Shown here: piece by piece, positions 1-10,859 of the stretch
Position numbering within the stretch: position 1 is the stretch's first letter
Layout: each line of letters begins with the position of its first letter
NCBI RefSeq assembly: GCF_902459465.1
Contig: NC_047065.1
Coordinates: 17,626,204-17,690,203, forward strand
Direction of reading: 5' to 3'
Source of the DNA: Asterias rubens
Lineage: Eukaryota > Echinodermata > Asteroidea > Forcipulatida > Asteriidae
DNA length: 64,000 nucleotides
Notes under the pieces: generated by a model
The model's database searches: none
The model's input: the letters and a program-made list of their open reading frames with translations, nothing else
Told to the model about the DNA's origin: nothing
Made by a program: the position numbers and the translations under genes

Positions 1-166
1 CGGTACTGCCTAAAGTCGGTGAAAAATTCCAAAGTTACCTTTTTGACAACTAAATGCTAGATGCTGTCATATTAGAGAAACAATTATATCTTGGCTTTTA
101 GCTTCAATTTCGTTCTGTTTAGTTTTAATTCATACTAAGACATCAAAACCTAACAAAAAACAAAAG

Positions 167-238
167 ATTTTTGGGGTTGAACAAAGAATTGACTAGAGTG
201 GGATTCGAACCAACGACCTCCGGATTAACGTGCCGGAG
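167..238 (-). mobile_element. tRNA-derived SINE, 3' part
   Basis: Read on the minus strand, this segment matches the anticodon arm to tail part of the fuller SINE at 34440-34540. It carries the B-box GGTTCGAATCC, then CCACTCTAGTC, then the shared tail CAATTCTTTGTTCAACCCC. It lies in DHX38 intron 1 and lacks the A-box half, so it is a truncated copy. Confidence 0.75.
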
Positions 239-369
239 AATTGGAGAAATTTGCTCTTAAACAGTCACAGAGAAACATTAGTTGATCTTTTCTGCAGGTT
301 AAGAGATAGTACGCTTTTCTGCTGTTCAGGTTGCTTCTAAAATAGTCTGAAAGGATTAAAGAGACTGAC

Positions 370-695
370 CTTTTTTGAGATGCTATCTGTGAGCTTCCTC
401 TTTCTACCTCATCCTCCTCCTCTTCTTCTTCTTCCTCATCCTCATCCCCATCTTCCCAATCATCTTTGTAAGATGTGACTTTGGATCTTTTTTTAGTCTC
501 ATCTTCAAGTTCTTCTTTTTCCCGTCTTTTCACGGCTGCAAGACGATCGAGACCAAGGAGGGAAGAGCGAGGTTGTGGAGCCTTGAAAGACAGGCTTTTT
601 GTTCCATCATTTGACGAGGGTTTCTTCTTGATGATCAATCCCCCAACTTGTTTAGAAGAGCCCTCAAGGCGATGGACTGAGCTGTCTTCAGACAT
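370..695 (-). CDS. DHX38: DHX38 (PRP16) DEAH-box splicing helicase, first coding exon only
   Basis: DHX38/PRP16 is the spliceosomal DEAH-box ATPase that remodels the spliceosome for the second transesterification step in the nucleus. Only the N-terminal exon is here: start codon at 695-693, 108 codons plus 2 bases, then a GTCAGT donor after base 370. The peptide has the N-terminal signature of the family: VHRLEG, then [10 protein letters not shown], then [17 protein letters not shown] followed by KRREKEE, and an acidic Glu/Asp run near residues 80-97. Helicase motifs lie in later exons beyond the left edge of the window. It is divergent to LRRC69, with about 1.75 kb between the two start codons. 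The frame stays open to 225 past the donor, but that extension enters a SINE and is not coding. Identity is from recall of the vertebrate N-terminus; confidence is good although the exon is short. Confidence 0.85.
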
Positions 696-1198
696 CCTTC
701 AGTAAATCAGCATTTGATCACTAAAAACTTTCACACAGAATCAGCACTTGAAGTAGAATCTGTCTGCTGGAAGAATTCTAGTGTTGTTTGGAAGAAAATA
801 AATTTATTTTGATAAACTATATGTAGTATTAATTATAACATTTAAAAACTCACCACTTTTCAAAAGTTCTACGCAGTCAGTAGCAGGGCAAAGCAATGGT
901 TGCAATCCTAACCCTCTATAATTTTCACATGCGCTGTTCATTGACATTCAATTCAACCATGGAGGAAGATCCTCCTTGGTTCAACTTTCCCATTCACACA
1001 TTCATAGTCATATCATGATATATCATGAAAAATGATTCTACCACTGAAACTATCACCATACTTAACAAATATACACTCAACATGTCCAGGATCACCTGTC
1101 AATTACCCCCGTTACCCCCCCCCCCTCCCATACTACTGTACTGACTGCTCCAATTATACATGTACCTCCATGCTCCTACCCTAGCGTCTATGCAAGTC
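696..1198. other. DHX38/LRRC69 intergenic region
   Basis: Presumed divergent upstream region of DHX38. I see no TATA box or convincing promoter motif. A short imperfect hairpin (AACCATGGAGGAAGA, then TCCTCCTTGGTT, around 956-983) and a C-rich run near 1110-1130 are the only visible structures. Confidence 0.4.
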
Positions 1199-2034
1199 GT
1201 TAAAGACACTGGACACCTTTGGTAACTGTCATCAAAGACCAGATTCTCACTGACTTGGTGTATTTCAACTCTATCTATCTATCTTCCAATAAGTACATCC
1301 CTCAATTGGCCGTCGAAGTTGCCAGATATTAATGGGGGAAAAAATACTCTTGTCGGGTCCTACTACTTGCCGTCAACTCGCCGTCAACTCACTTGCACCA
1401 TCAACTCCTCCAATATACATTTAAAATCCACAAAAGAAGCATAGAACTGTAAAGTATCAGCTCAAAGAGCATTCGCGTAAGTTTTAGGTCATATTTCGGA
1501 ACAAAAATTGAGTTTTTTTCTCGTGAAAAAAAATTCTTGAAGCCGAAAAACTGTCGGCCGCCATCTTGCTTTTTCACAATGATTAGTCTTGGCCCAAGAT
1601 GTCAATGATTGGTACTTTTTTTTTATCAACACAAAGTCGTTTTTGTGAATGAATTTGTACCGAAAACCATGAGAAATATGTAGTTTAGCCCAGACTTAAC
1701 ACTTCCGTGCCCCCTTTTTATAGATCTTTCATGTAAATTTAATGAGTTGACGGCACGAAAATGAGTTGACGGCGAGTTGATGGCAAGTCGGCGAGTTGAC
1801 GGCAAGTAGTAGGACCGCTCTTGTCACATGAACTTGTGTGCTGTTCCGGATGCTTGATTTCGGAACCTCAAGTCAAAATCTAATTCTGAATCTGAAATCA
1901 AATACATGGACATTTCTCACAATGTTTCATACTATCAACAGCTCTCAATTGCTTGTTACCAAGTAAATTTTGGTGCTAACAATTATCCATTATTTTGAGT
2001 AATTACCAATAACCAATCAACAGTGTCAAGTCCC
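1199..2034. mobile_element. MITE family C, copy 1, split by a second MITE
   Basis: The left end (AAAGACACTGGACACC, then TTTGGTAACTGTC) and the right end (TTTTGAGTAATTACC, then a decayed CAGTGTCAAGTC) match the terminal regions of the family seen whole at 37432-37814 and 41401-41776. The copy is interrupted at 1355-1817 by another element; sequence on either side resumes the family consensus. Confidence 0.75.
1355..1817. mobile_element. Non-autonomous TIR transposon (hAT-like MITE) nested in family C
   Basis: The inverted ends begin GGTCCTACTACTTGCCGTCA on the left and are mirrored by the right end, TTGACGGCAAGTAGTAGGACC. The flanks carry a perfect 8-bp target duplication, CTCTTGTC, at 1347-1354 and 1818-1825. 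There is no coding capacity. The 8-bp duplication fits hAT or a similar superfamily; the exact superfamily is inferred. Confidence 0.85.
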
Positions 2035-2451
2035 TAACCCTAAAGTAAAAAGGTTTTAATATAATAGTTGTGGTCAGGAGGGGTGGTGTTTTTTATTTTA
2101 AAAATAAATAAATAGCTTAAAAATCATGGGGTTTTGTACAATACTTTTTTTCAGTTTAATTTCCTCACAATTTCTTACAGTCTATCTCCTTGGCTTCACT
2201 TACCTTCTAAATGGTTCCTATTTAATGATTCGCTAAGCAATAAGTGTCGTTCTGAAGAAAGAAAGAAGACATCATCATGTTTTACTACGGGCAAAACGTT
2301 TTCAGTGCGGAAACATTGATTCGTCTCTTGGTGGCGCTCTTCATACTTCGTCTAAAGTCTGGGTCCCGTTTCAGAACAAGCAGCTACGTAATGTGTTGTT
2401 GTGGAAAGGATCTGACTACGTTTATAGCAACCAACATTTCTAAAAACAAAA

Positions 2452-5400
2452 ATGGCAGATACTTTGCTTCTCCGAGCTCTAAAAGGACAGCCAAAAAACC
2501 TCAATTTGTCGAGTAAAAATTTGAATCAAGTACCAAAAGCAATTGGGAGGCTTTCCTGTGTGACCAACTTCCAGCTGAAAAATAATAAATTACGTGATCT
2601 TCCGCGAGAAATAAGCGGTTTAGTAAAGGTAAAAACTTAACCAAAATCTAATTTAATTATCAGATTTGATATTTTATCGCATGAGGGCGCTTAAAACGAC
2701 AAATTTCCTTGTATCACAACAGAGTTGAAATGTTGTTTTCTTGTGAAAATCCTAATAGAAAACCACATTATATTTTGAGCTAAATTAAATTTTAAAAGCA
2801 ACATTAAAAATCTCAGTTTGTTTGGAAAAGTTTCCATAGACACATGGTTACTCCATGGTATGGTATGGTTTTAATATTTATGGCGCCAACACTTATTCAT
2901 TCGATATGAAATAATATACTTTTTATATATATTTTACCTCGATTGGATCGAAAGCTAAGGCCATCTACCCTATTCATTATTTTACCTCAATGAGATATCC
3001 CTTTTTGTAAAAATTAGTGGTAAAGTGGTGCGACTCGGTCACAGTCACACAGTCACACACACACAGTCAGCAGTCATGACAATTGTTGAGCGGTGTCACT
3101 ATTTACCGGAAAACACCAGAAAATACCGGAAAACACCGGAAAACTACCGGAAAACACCGGAAAACTACCGGAAACTACCGGAAAACACCGGAAAATACCG
3201 GAAAACACCAGGAAACTACCGGAAAACACCAGAAATTACCGGAAAATACCGGAAAACACCAGAAAACTACTGGAAAACACCAGATTATAACCGGAAAATA
3301 CAAAAAAAAACACCAGAAAATACCTGAATAACAGCGCCGAAACACGACAGAGCAGCCAGCGGGCGTAGCTAGCTAAACACAGGAATACGTATACGAAGAA
3401 CTAAGGAAAATAGTATACACATAATGAATGTTTATGAGTGCAATGGTGCGAATATGTTCATGAGTTGAAAGATGGAATGTTCTATTCAACTCGGCGGAGC
3501 CGAGTTGAATGGAACATTCCAGCTTTCAACGAATGAACATTTTCGCACCATTGCACGAATGAAAAACATTCATTATTTGTTTTATATAACATCCAAGTAG
3601 ATCTTTGTCATCTAATAGAAGGACTGTGATAAGTTTAATTATTCCTCAGTTCTTCGTATACGTATTCCTGTGTTTGGCTACGCCCGCTGGCTGTTTCGGC
3701 GCTGTTATTCAGGTATTTCCCGGTAGTTTTCCGGTATTTTCCGGTAATTTCTGGTGTTTTCCGGTAGTTTTCCGGTGTTCTCCGGTATTTTCTGGTGTTT
3801 TCCGGTAGTTTTCCGGTAGTTTTCCGGTAGTTTTCCGGTGTTTTCCGGTAGTTTTCCGGTATTTTCTGGTGTTTTCCGGTAAATAGTGACACCCATTGTT
3901 GAGTCACATAGACCATAGAGAAAGGACCGTGAAGGAGTAGGGACATGAACCGGACAATGATTGCCACCGAAAGCTGTTACGACTGCAGTCAACAATTAGG
4001 CCTAAGGATCAATTGCAGTATGCACCACACTAAACATATTGATTAGCCTACCAAACCTGACTACAGTTCTTTGAAAAGATTGCCCGAGCACTGGCTGAGG
4101 CAAAAAGGGGAAAAAAATACTGTTTTTTTTTGCGTGATCATTGCACAACTGGCCGTTTTGGGCCATCTTTGTGACATGTCTCACTATTTGCACGTATTTC
4201 TGATGTTCAATTTAAGCTATTTCACGACACTCAAAACCTCTAGGAATATTGATTATCGCAAAATATGAAATATTCATACTATATAGCTTTGTAGGTTTAT
4301 CGCGCGGTTTTGAAGAAATATGCCTAAATTTCTTAAAATTTGCCAATTATTTTGCCGAAAACACCATTTGATTTGACTTTTCTATGCGCATACGTTGGAT
4401 GTTACCATGATCGAGTATGGCCTACTGTGAGCTACTGCGCATGCGGTGTTATCCATGTGTTTGGCAATTATTTACTCCAGTTCTCGGTATCGCTACAGCA
4501 ATTTTGGTAAGTTTCCCGATTACCAGTGAAGTTTCGCGGTGGCGATCAGTGTGCACAAAGGGCCATTGAAGGTCTTAAAAGTTGTCGTTGCAGTTCTTAC
4601 TCCTCCCCGGTCCTTTTTCTCTCTATGCACACACACACACTACAGTATAATTTTACACCCCCTCAGTCTCTCCTGTTTGATTTGATTTTTCAATTTCAGG
4701 TGCTAGCACTAGTAGCAATAGCAGTTCCAGTGGTTTTTGATTTAAATAGCATCCAAAGCTACAATCTCGGCCATATCTCATTGGGCCCCCCTGCCCCCTT
4801 TCAATGTTGGTTCCAATTGCCGATTGTGTTCTGAGTTACAGTCAACATTGAGCAGGGGGGCGGGGGACAAATGTTTTAATGTGAATGGGAAGTGCACAGG
4901 GAAGTGTTTTATATAACATTAGGAATGGGTGGCCCAAGCATTTTGGCCATGATTGTAGCTCTGAGGGAGTGCGTTGTATTATAGTCATGTCTGGGTTAAA
5001 TTGCATAGGCCTAAATAGTATTCGGGTTGTTGGGGTTAAAGATGGTTGAAAAAGCAAGAAAAAGCTATTGCACATCCGTTAAATCAAGGCTAGTAGTACT
5101 ACTAAGTAGTTCAAATGTGTAAATGTTGAATGTCAAAATTATCTAACTAAGAGTGTTATCTTGTATAATAGATATTCTTTCTTGATAAACTCTAGTTGAC
5201 TGTTTTGAATCTTGGAAATAACTGCTTTGAGGAACTTCCAGAACATCTTGCCACACTTCACTCACTTGAGAAACTGCATTTATTTGGCAACCAGATCAAA
5301 TCTATAGATGCCAAGATTTTAGGTCAGTATTCCTTTTCTGTTTTTTATATTTCATTATTTTTCCTAATCAATAAAACAAAATACATTGTTATTTTGATAA

Positions 5401-8400
5401 CAAGGTTTTTGGTTTTATTGCTTAGATATTTTTAAAACATGCAAACAATTGGCCAGTTAAATTTTAATAATTTTCTCAAAATCTTACAGGTGACCTCAGA
5501 AATTTGACCTTCTTGAACTTGAACAACAATCAAATAAAAACAGTTCCTTCGGCAATCAACAGGTAAGTGCTTGAGGGATATTTGCAATAATGTAACCCTC
5601 CTCCAGACAGCTTCAGATTGGAGAACATGTCATTCCTAGTGCATAAAAGCAACAACAATGAACAGTTCTAGGGATATTTGCAATAATGTAACCCTCCTCC
5701 AGACAGCTTCAGATTGGAGAACATGTCATTCCTAGTGCATAAAAACAACAACAATGAACAGTTCTAGGGATATTTGCAATAATGTAACCCTCCTCCAGAC
5801 AGCTTCAGATTGGAGAACATGTCATTCCTCGTGCATAAAAGCAACAACAATGAACAGTTCTAGGGATATTTGCGATAATGTAACCCTCCTCCAGACAGCT
5901 TCAGATTGGAGAACAAGTCATTCCTATTGCATAAAAGCAACAACAATGAACAGTTCTAGGGATATTTGCGATAATGTAACCCTCCTCACGACAGCTTCAG
6001 ATTGGAGAACATGTCATTCCTAGTGCATAAAAGCAACAACAATGAACAGTTCTAGGGATATTTGCGATAATGTAACCCTCCTCCAAACAGCTTCAGATTG
6101 GAGACATGTCGTTCCTTGTGCATAAAAGCAACAACAATGAACAGTTCTAGGGATATTTGCAATAATGTAACCCTCCTCCAGACAGCTTCAGATTGGAGAA
6201 CATGTCATTCCTAGTGCATAAAAGCAACAACAATGAATAGTTCTAGGGATATTTGCAATAATGTAACCCTCCTCCAGACAGCTTCAGATTGGAGAACATG
6301 TCATTCCTAGTGCATAAAAACAACAACAATGAACAGTTCTAGGGATATTTGCAATAATGTAACCCTCCTCCAGACAGCTTCAGATTGGAGAACAAGTCAT
6401 TCCTAGTGCATAAAAGCAACAACAATGAACAGTTCTAGGGATATTTGCGATAATGTAACCCTCCTCCAGACAGCTTCAGATTGGAGAACAAGTCATTCCT
6501 AGTGCATAAAAGCAACAACAATGAACAGTTCTAGGGATATTTGCAATAATGTAACCCTCCTCCAGACAGCTTCAGATTGGAGAACGTGTCATTCCTAGTG
6601 CATAAAAGTAACAACAATGAACAGTTCTAGGGATATTTGCGATAATGTAACCCTCCTCCAGACAGCTTCAGATTGGAGAACATGTCATTCCTAGTGCATA
6701 AAAGCAACAACAATGAACAGTTCTAGGGATATTTGCAATAATGTAACCCTCCTCCAGACAGCTTCAGATTGGAGAACATGTCATTCCTAGTGCATTAAAG
6801 CAACAACAATGAACAGTTCTAGGGATATTTGCGATAATGTAACCCTCCTCCAGACAGCTTCAGATTGGAGAACATGTCATTCCTAGTGCATAAAAGCAAC
6901 AACAATGAACAGTTCTAGGGATATTTGCAATAATGTAACCCTCCTCCAGACAGCTTCAGATTGGAGAACATGTCATTCCTATTGCATAAAAGCAACAACA
7001 ATGAACAGTTCTAGGGATATTTGCAATAATGTAACCCTCCTCATGACAGCTTCAGATTGGAGAACATGTCATTCCTAGTGCATAAAAGCAACAACAATGA
7101 ACAGTTCTAGGGATATTTGCAATAATGTAACCCTCCTCCAGACAGCTTCAGATTGGAGAACATGTCATTCCTAGTGCATAAAAGCAACAACAATGAACAG
7201 TTCTAGGGATATTTGCAATAATGTAACCCTCCTCCAGACAGCTTCAGATTGGAGAACATGTCATTCCTAGTGCATAAAAGCAACAACAATGAATAGTTCT
7301 AGGGATATTTGCGATAATGTAACCCTCCCCCCGACAGCTTCAGATTGGAGAACATGTCATTCCTAGTGCATAAAAGCAACAACAATGAATAGTTCTAGGG
7401 ATATTTGCGATAATGTAACCCTCCTCATGACAGCTTCAGATTGGAGAACATGTCATTCCTAGTGCATAAAAGCAACAACAATGAATAGTTCTAGGGATAT
7501 TTGCGATAATGTAACCCTCCTCACGACAGCTTCAGATTGGAGAACATGTCATACCTAGTGCATAAAAGCAACAACAATGAATAGTTCTAGGGATATTTGC
7601 GATAATGTAACCCTCCCCCCGACAGCTTCAGATTGGAGAACATGTCATTCCTAGTGCATAAAAGCAACAACAATGAACAGTTCTAGGGATATTTGCGATA
7701 ATGTAACCCTCCTCCAGACAGCTTCAGATTGGAGAACATGTCATTCCTAGTGCATAAAAGCAACAACAATGAACAGTTCTAGGGATATTTGCGATAATGT
7801 AACCCTCCTCATGACAGCTTCAGATTGGAGAACATGTCATTCCTAGTGCATAAAAGCAACAACATTGAATAGTTCTAGGGATATTTGCGATAATGTAACC
7901 CTCCTCACGACAGCTTCAGATTGGAGAACATGTCATTCCTAGTGCATAAAAGCAACAACAATGAACAGTTCTGTACTGTTTATTATCAACATTATTCTGC
8001 ATGAGTAAAACATTCACCTCCAAGCCCAGTCAGTGGTGAACGATTACAATAAATTAGTCTTTAGATGCAAACACAGTTGATTTAAAACAAGAGTGTTAAA
8101 TCAAGATACAGTAGCTAAGTACTCAAATGTGCATTGATTTTGTTGGTTTGTAAAATAACAAACATGCAGCAATAAGTGTTGATGCCCTTGTGCCTTTCTC
8201 AAAGTCTTACTCTGCTAGGGTTCAAATGTTGGGCCTTTAAACAATTTCATTTCAACCAAATTAGATGTTAGTGATTTTGGTTGGAAAGCAGTTTGAAAAC
8301 AGATTATTTAATAGAATAATTTCTGCCATTGATAAGAATTGTTTTGCAGAATATTTGATCTTTAAAGATTTATAGCTTTCTAAATCTTCATTCAGGTTAG

Positions 8401-10820
8401 TAAGTCTGCAATACCTTAGCCTTGATGGCAACCAGTTAACTAACCTCCCATCTGAGATGTGTGCTCTTAGTAAGCTGACGGAGTTCCATGCTGCAGGAAA
8501 CCAGTTAACTTCTCTGCCATTAGAGATTGGTTTCCTTGTCAAGCTTAGCCGGTTACACATACAGAAGAATAAGATCAAGGAGCTTCCAGAAGGATTAGGG
8601 AAGTTAATCCATCTTGAGATTGTTGATGTAGCTGCAAATGAGATCAGGATATTTCCTACTGAAGTAAGTCAGGATTATTCTAGGATCTTTTGTTCATTAA
8701 AAATTTGTTTTTACGGCAATTTTTCTATCTTTTTTACATTTCAGCTACCGGTATACCCTGGTTTTTTGTTTTCCTTTTCAATTTCAGATGATTCAAAGTT
8801 GACATTAAATGGGTCAATGTGTCCACGAATGAAAGAAAGTCAATATTTTCAAAACCCAAAATAAGATGACAGTCGGTAAAAGAATACAGACTCTTGACAG
8901 CATGCCTGTGATATCTGTAAACTTTTTTGATGTTTGCAATATTGGTATATTTGACGAAGGTACCTTTTTCTTTTGATTAATTAAAGAAACCCCTCAATAT
9001 TTTGTTAATAATCCCTTCCCTGCATATAACTTTCCACTCCAGTCTAACGTGAGGCTACTTTTCGTTTCTCCTTGATAGATGCATAAACTTCCATTAAAGG
9101 AGCTGTATAGTGAAGAGAATCCATTGCTAGATGCATTACCAGTACATTCTATACAAGAAGAAGAGATTCTCACTTTAAAGGTATTCTTGAACATACAGTA
9201 GAATCGTTTTTGTTATAATAATGATGAGAGTAAAGTTGTCAAAAATATGTTTCTTCTGGCAAAGTGTTCTTTAAAACTTGAAAAGGGTAGATTAATTTTA
9301 GAACTAATTTATCCTAATCTGCTGTTTTTCAGGAAATCAGTGCACGGTACATCATGAAAGAACTTAAAGACAGGTAAGATGTCAATGAATAACTGCATCT
9401 TTATTTAAGAATATCAGTTCACTCCTTTAATTCTTGAGCTTGCATCCAAACACTGGCATAACCAGACATCTTCATTTGGTGACAGTCGAACGGTGGCAAC
9501 AAACATAAATGGGTGAGTGGGAGGGGGCTCAGTGTTTAATGTATCAAACCAATCAGTCATTTTATTTAAAGCGTCATTTGGGAAAGCAAGAATGAGGGGG
9601 TCAAGGAACAAGTGTTTTTTTTATGATTGAAATACTTAACTATCTCCAGGTCTCATACCTTTGCTATTTAGAATGTTTGCGAGTTAGAATTAATGTGTTG
9701 TTGCTCTTTACAAACTGATTTGTGTTTCTGTTAACCTCAAAAGGTTTTAATTTGTTGCTGTTTGCTTTTTACAATCTAATGTTTGCTTCTGTTAAGCCCA
9801 TAAGGTTTTAATATCAATATGTTGTTGTTGCTTTTTACAAGTTAATTTTAGTCTATGTTAACCTCAATAATGTTTTAGTATTAATTTGTTGAGTTTTTTT
9901 TTTAACAAGCTGATGTTTGTTTCTGTTGTTGCTGGATTAATTTAACAAGCTGATTTTAGTCTCTGTTAACTATTTCTTATAACACCTTGCTTCATTTGCC
10001 AGAGTGGTTGGTACTCCACACAACTGTGACATTATCATATGGTTTTTATCATTGTGAAAACATCGCTAAAACCCTTACCTTTGCTAGATAGTAAAATTAA
10101 TGTTTTAATCTTGTTTTTAACGATTTCAAATCTGTTTTGTTCTGTTAACCTAAATCTTGTGTTCTTCAAATAATTCCATAAAATGTTATTACTGCAAATA
10201 TTTTTTGTTTTGAAATATCTTACTGATAACTTGATATACTTGCTTATCTAAATACTTTGCATGCTTCCACTTCAAACATTTCCTAAAGACGTAAGATGGT
10301 GAAATATGGGGACAAAGTATTCTATGAGGAAAACCCAGCGTAAGTTTGGATGGACTCAATGGACATCACATTTCTGCACTGAGCGCAACGGCACTCATCA
10401 AATACTTCATGATGCACAATCTTTTCTTAGAATTAGTGATGATTTTACCACACATCTTTTTTTTCTTTCTACCTGTACTTTTGAGTCTAGAAACATTCAT
10501 TCAATTTCCTGTTTAACTTTGATCATAATACTGGAAATATTTCCTAACCTCGACCGAAACTCCAGGCTATATCAGCAGGATGACCCTGGATTTCAGTGTT
10601 GTGAACAAAAGTTTAAACAGAAAATTGTATCAAATTACCAGCACAGATGAATTGTCATGCTAAATAATCATTCATGTTGAATATTTTCACTTTAGATAAC
10701 TGACTATTCTACATTGTTTAATCATGACCAACTATAGTCAAATGTCTTGATTGGGCAGATTGCTCACACTCGAGTACCCATGAACAGCCAAACACATGTA
10801 TCTGTATTTTATTTATTTGT

Positions 10821-10859
<39 letters not shown>

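Noticed and set aside
3025..3331. Lys/Thr-rich repeat proteins in three overlapping frames
   Set aside because: Artefact of the ACCGGAAAA tandem repeats in the foldback arm; all frames are open because the repeat lacks stops.
5754..6023. Repeat protein from the 96-bp array
   Set aside because: Chance open frame because 96 is divisible by three; it lies within LRRC69 intron 3.
10306..10650. Possible extra LRRC69 exon in intron 6
   Set aside because: Exon 6 (9373) joins exon 7 (12849) in phase and matches the family without any insertion.
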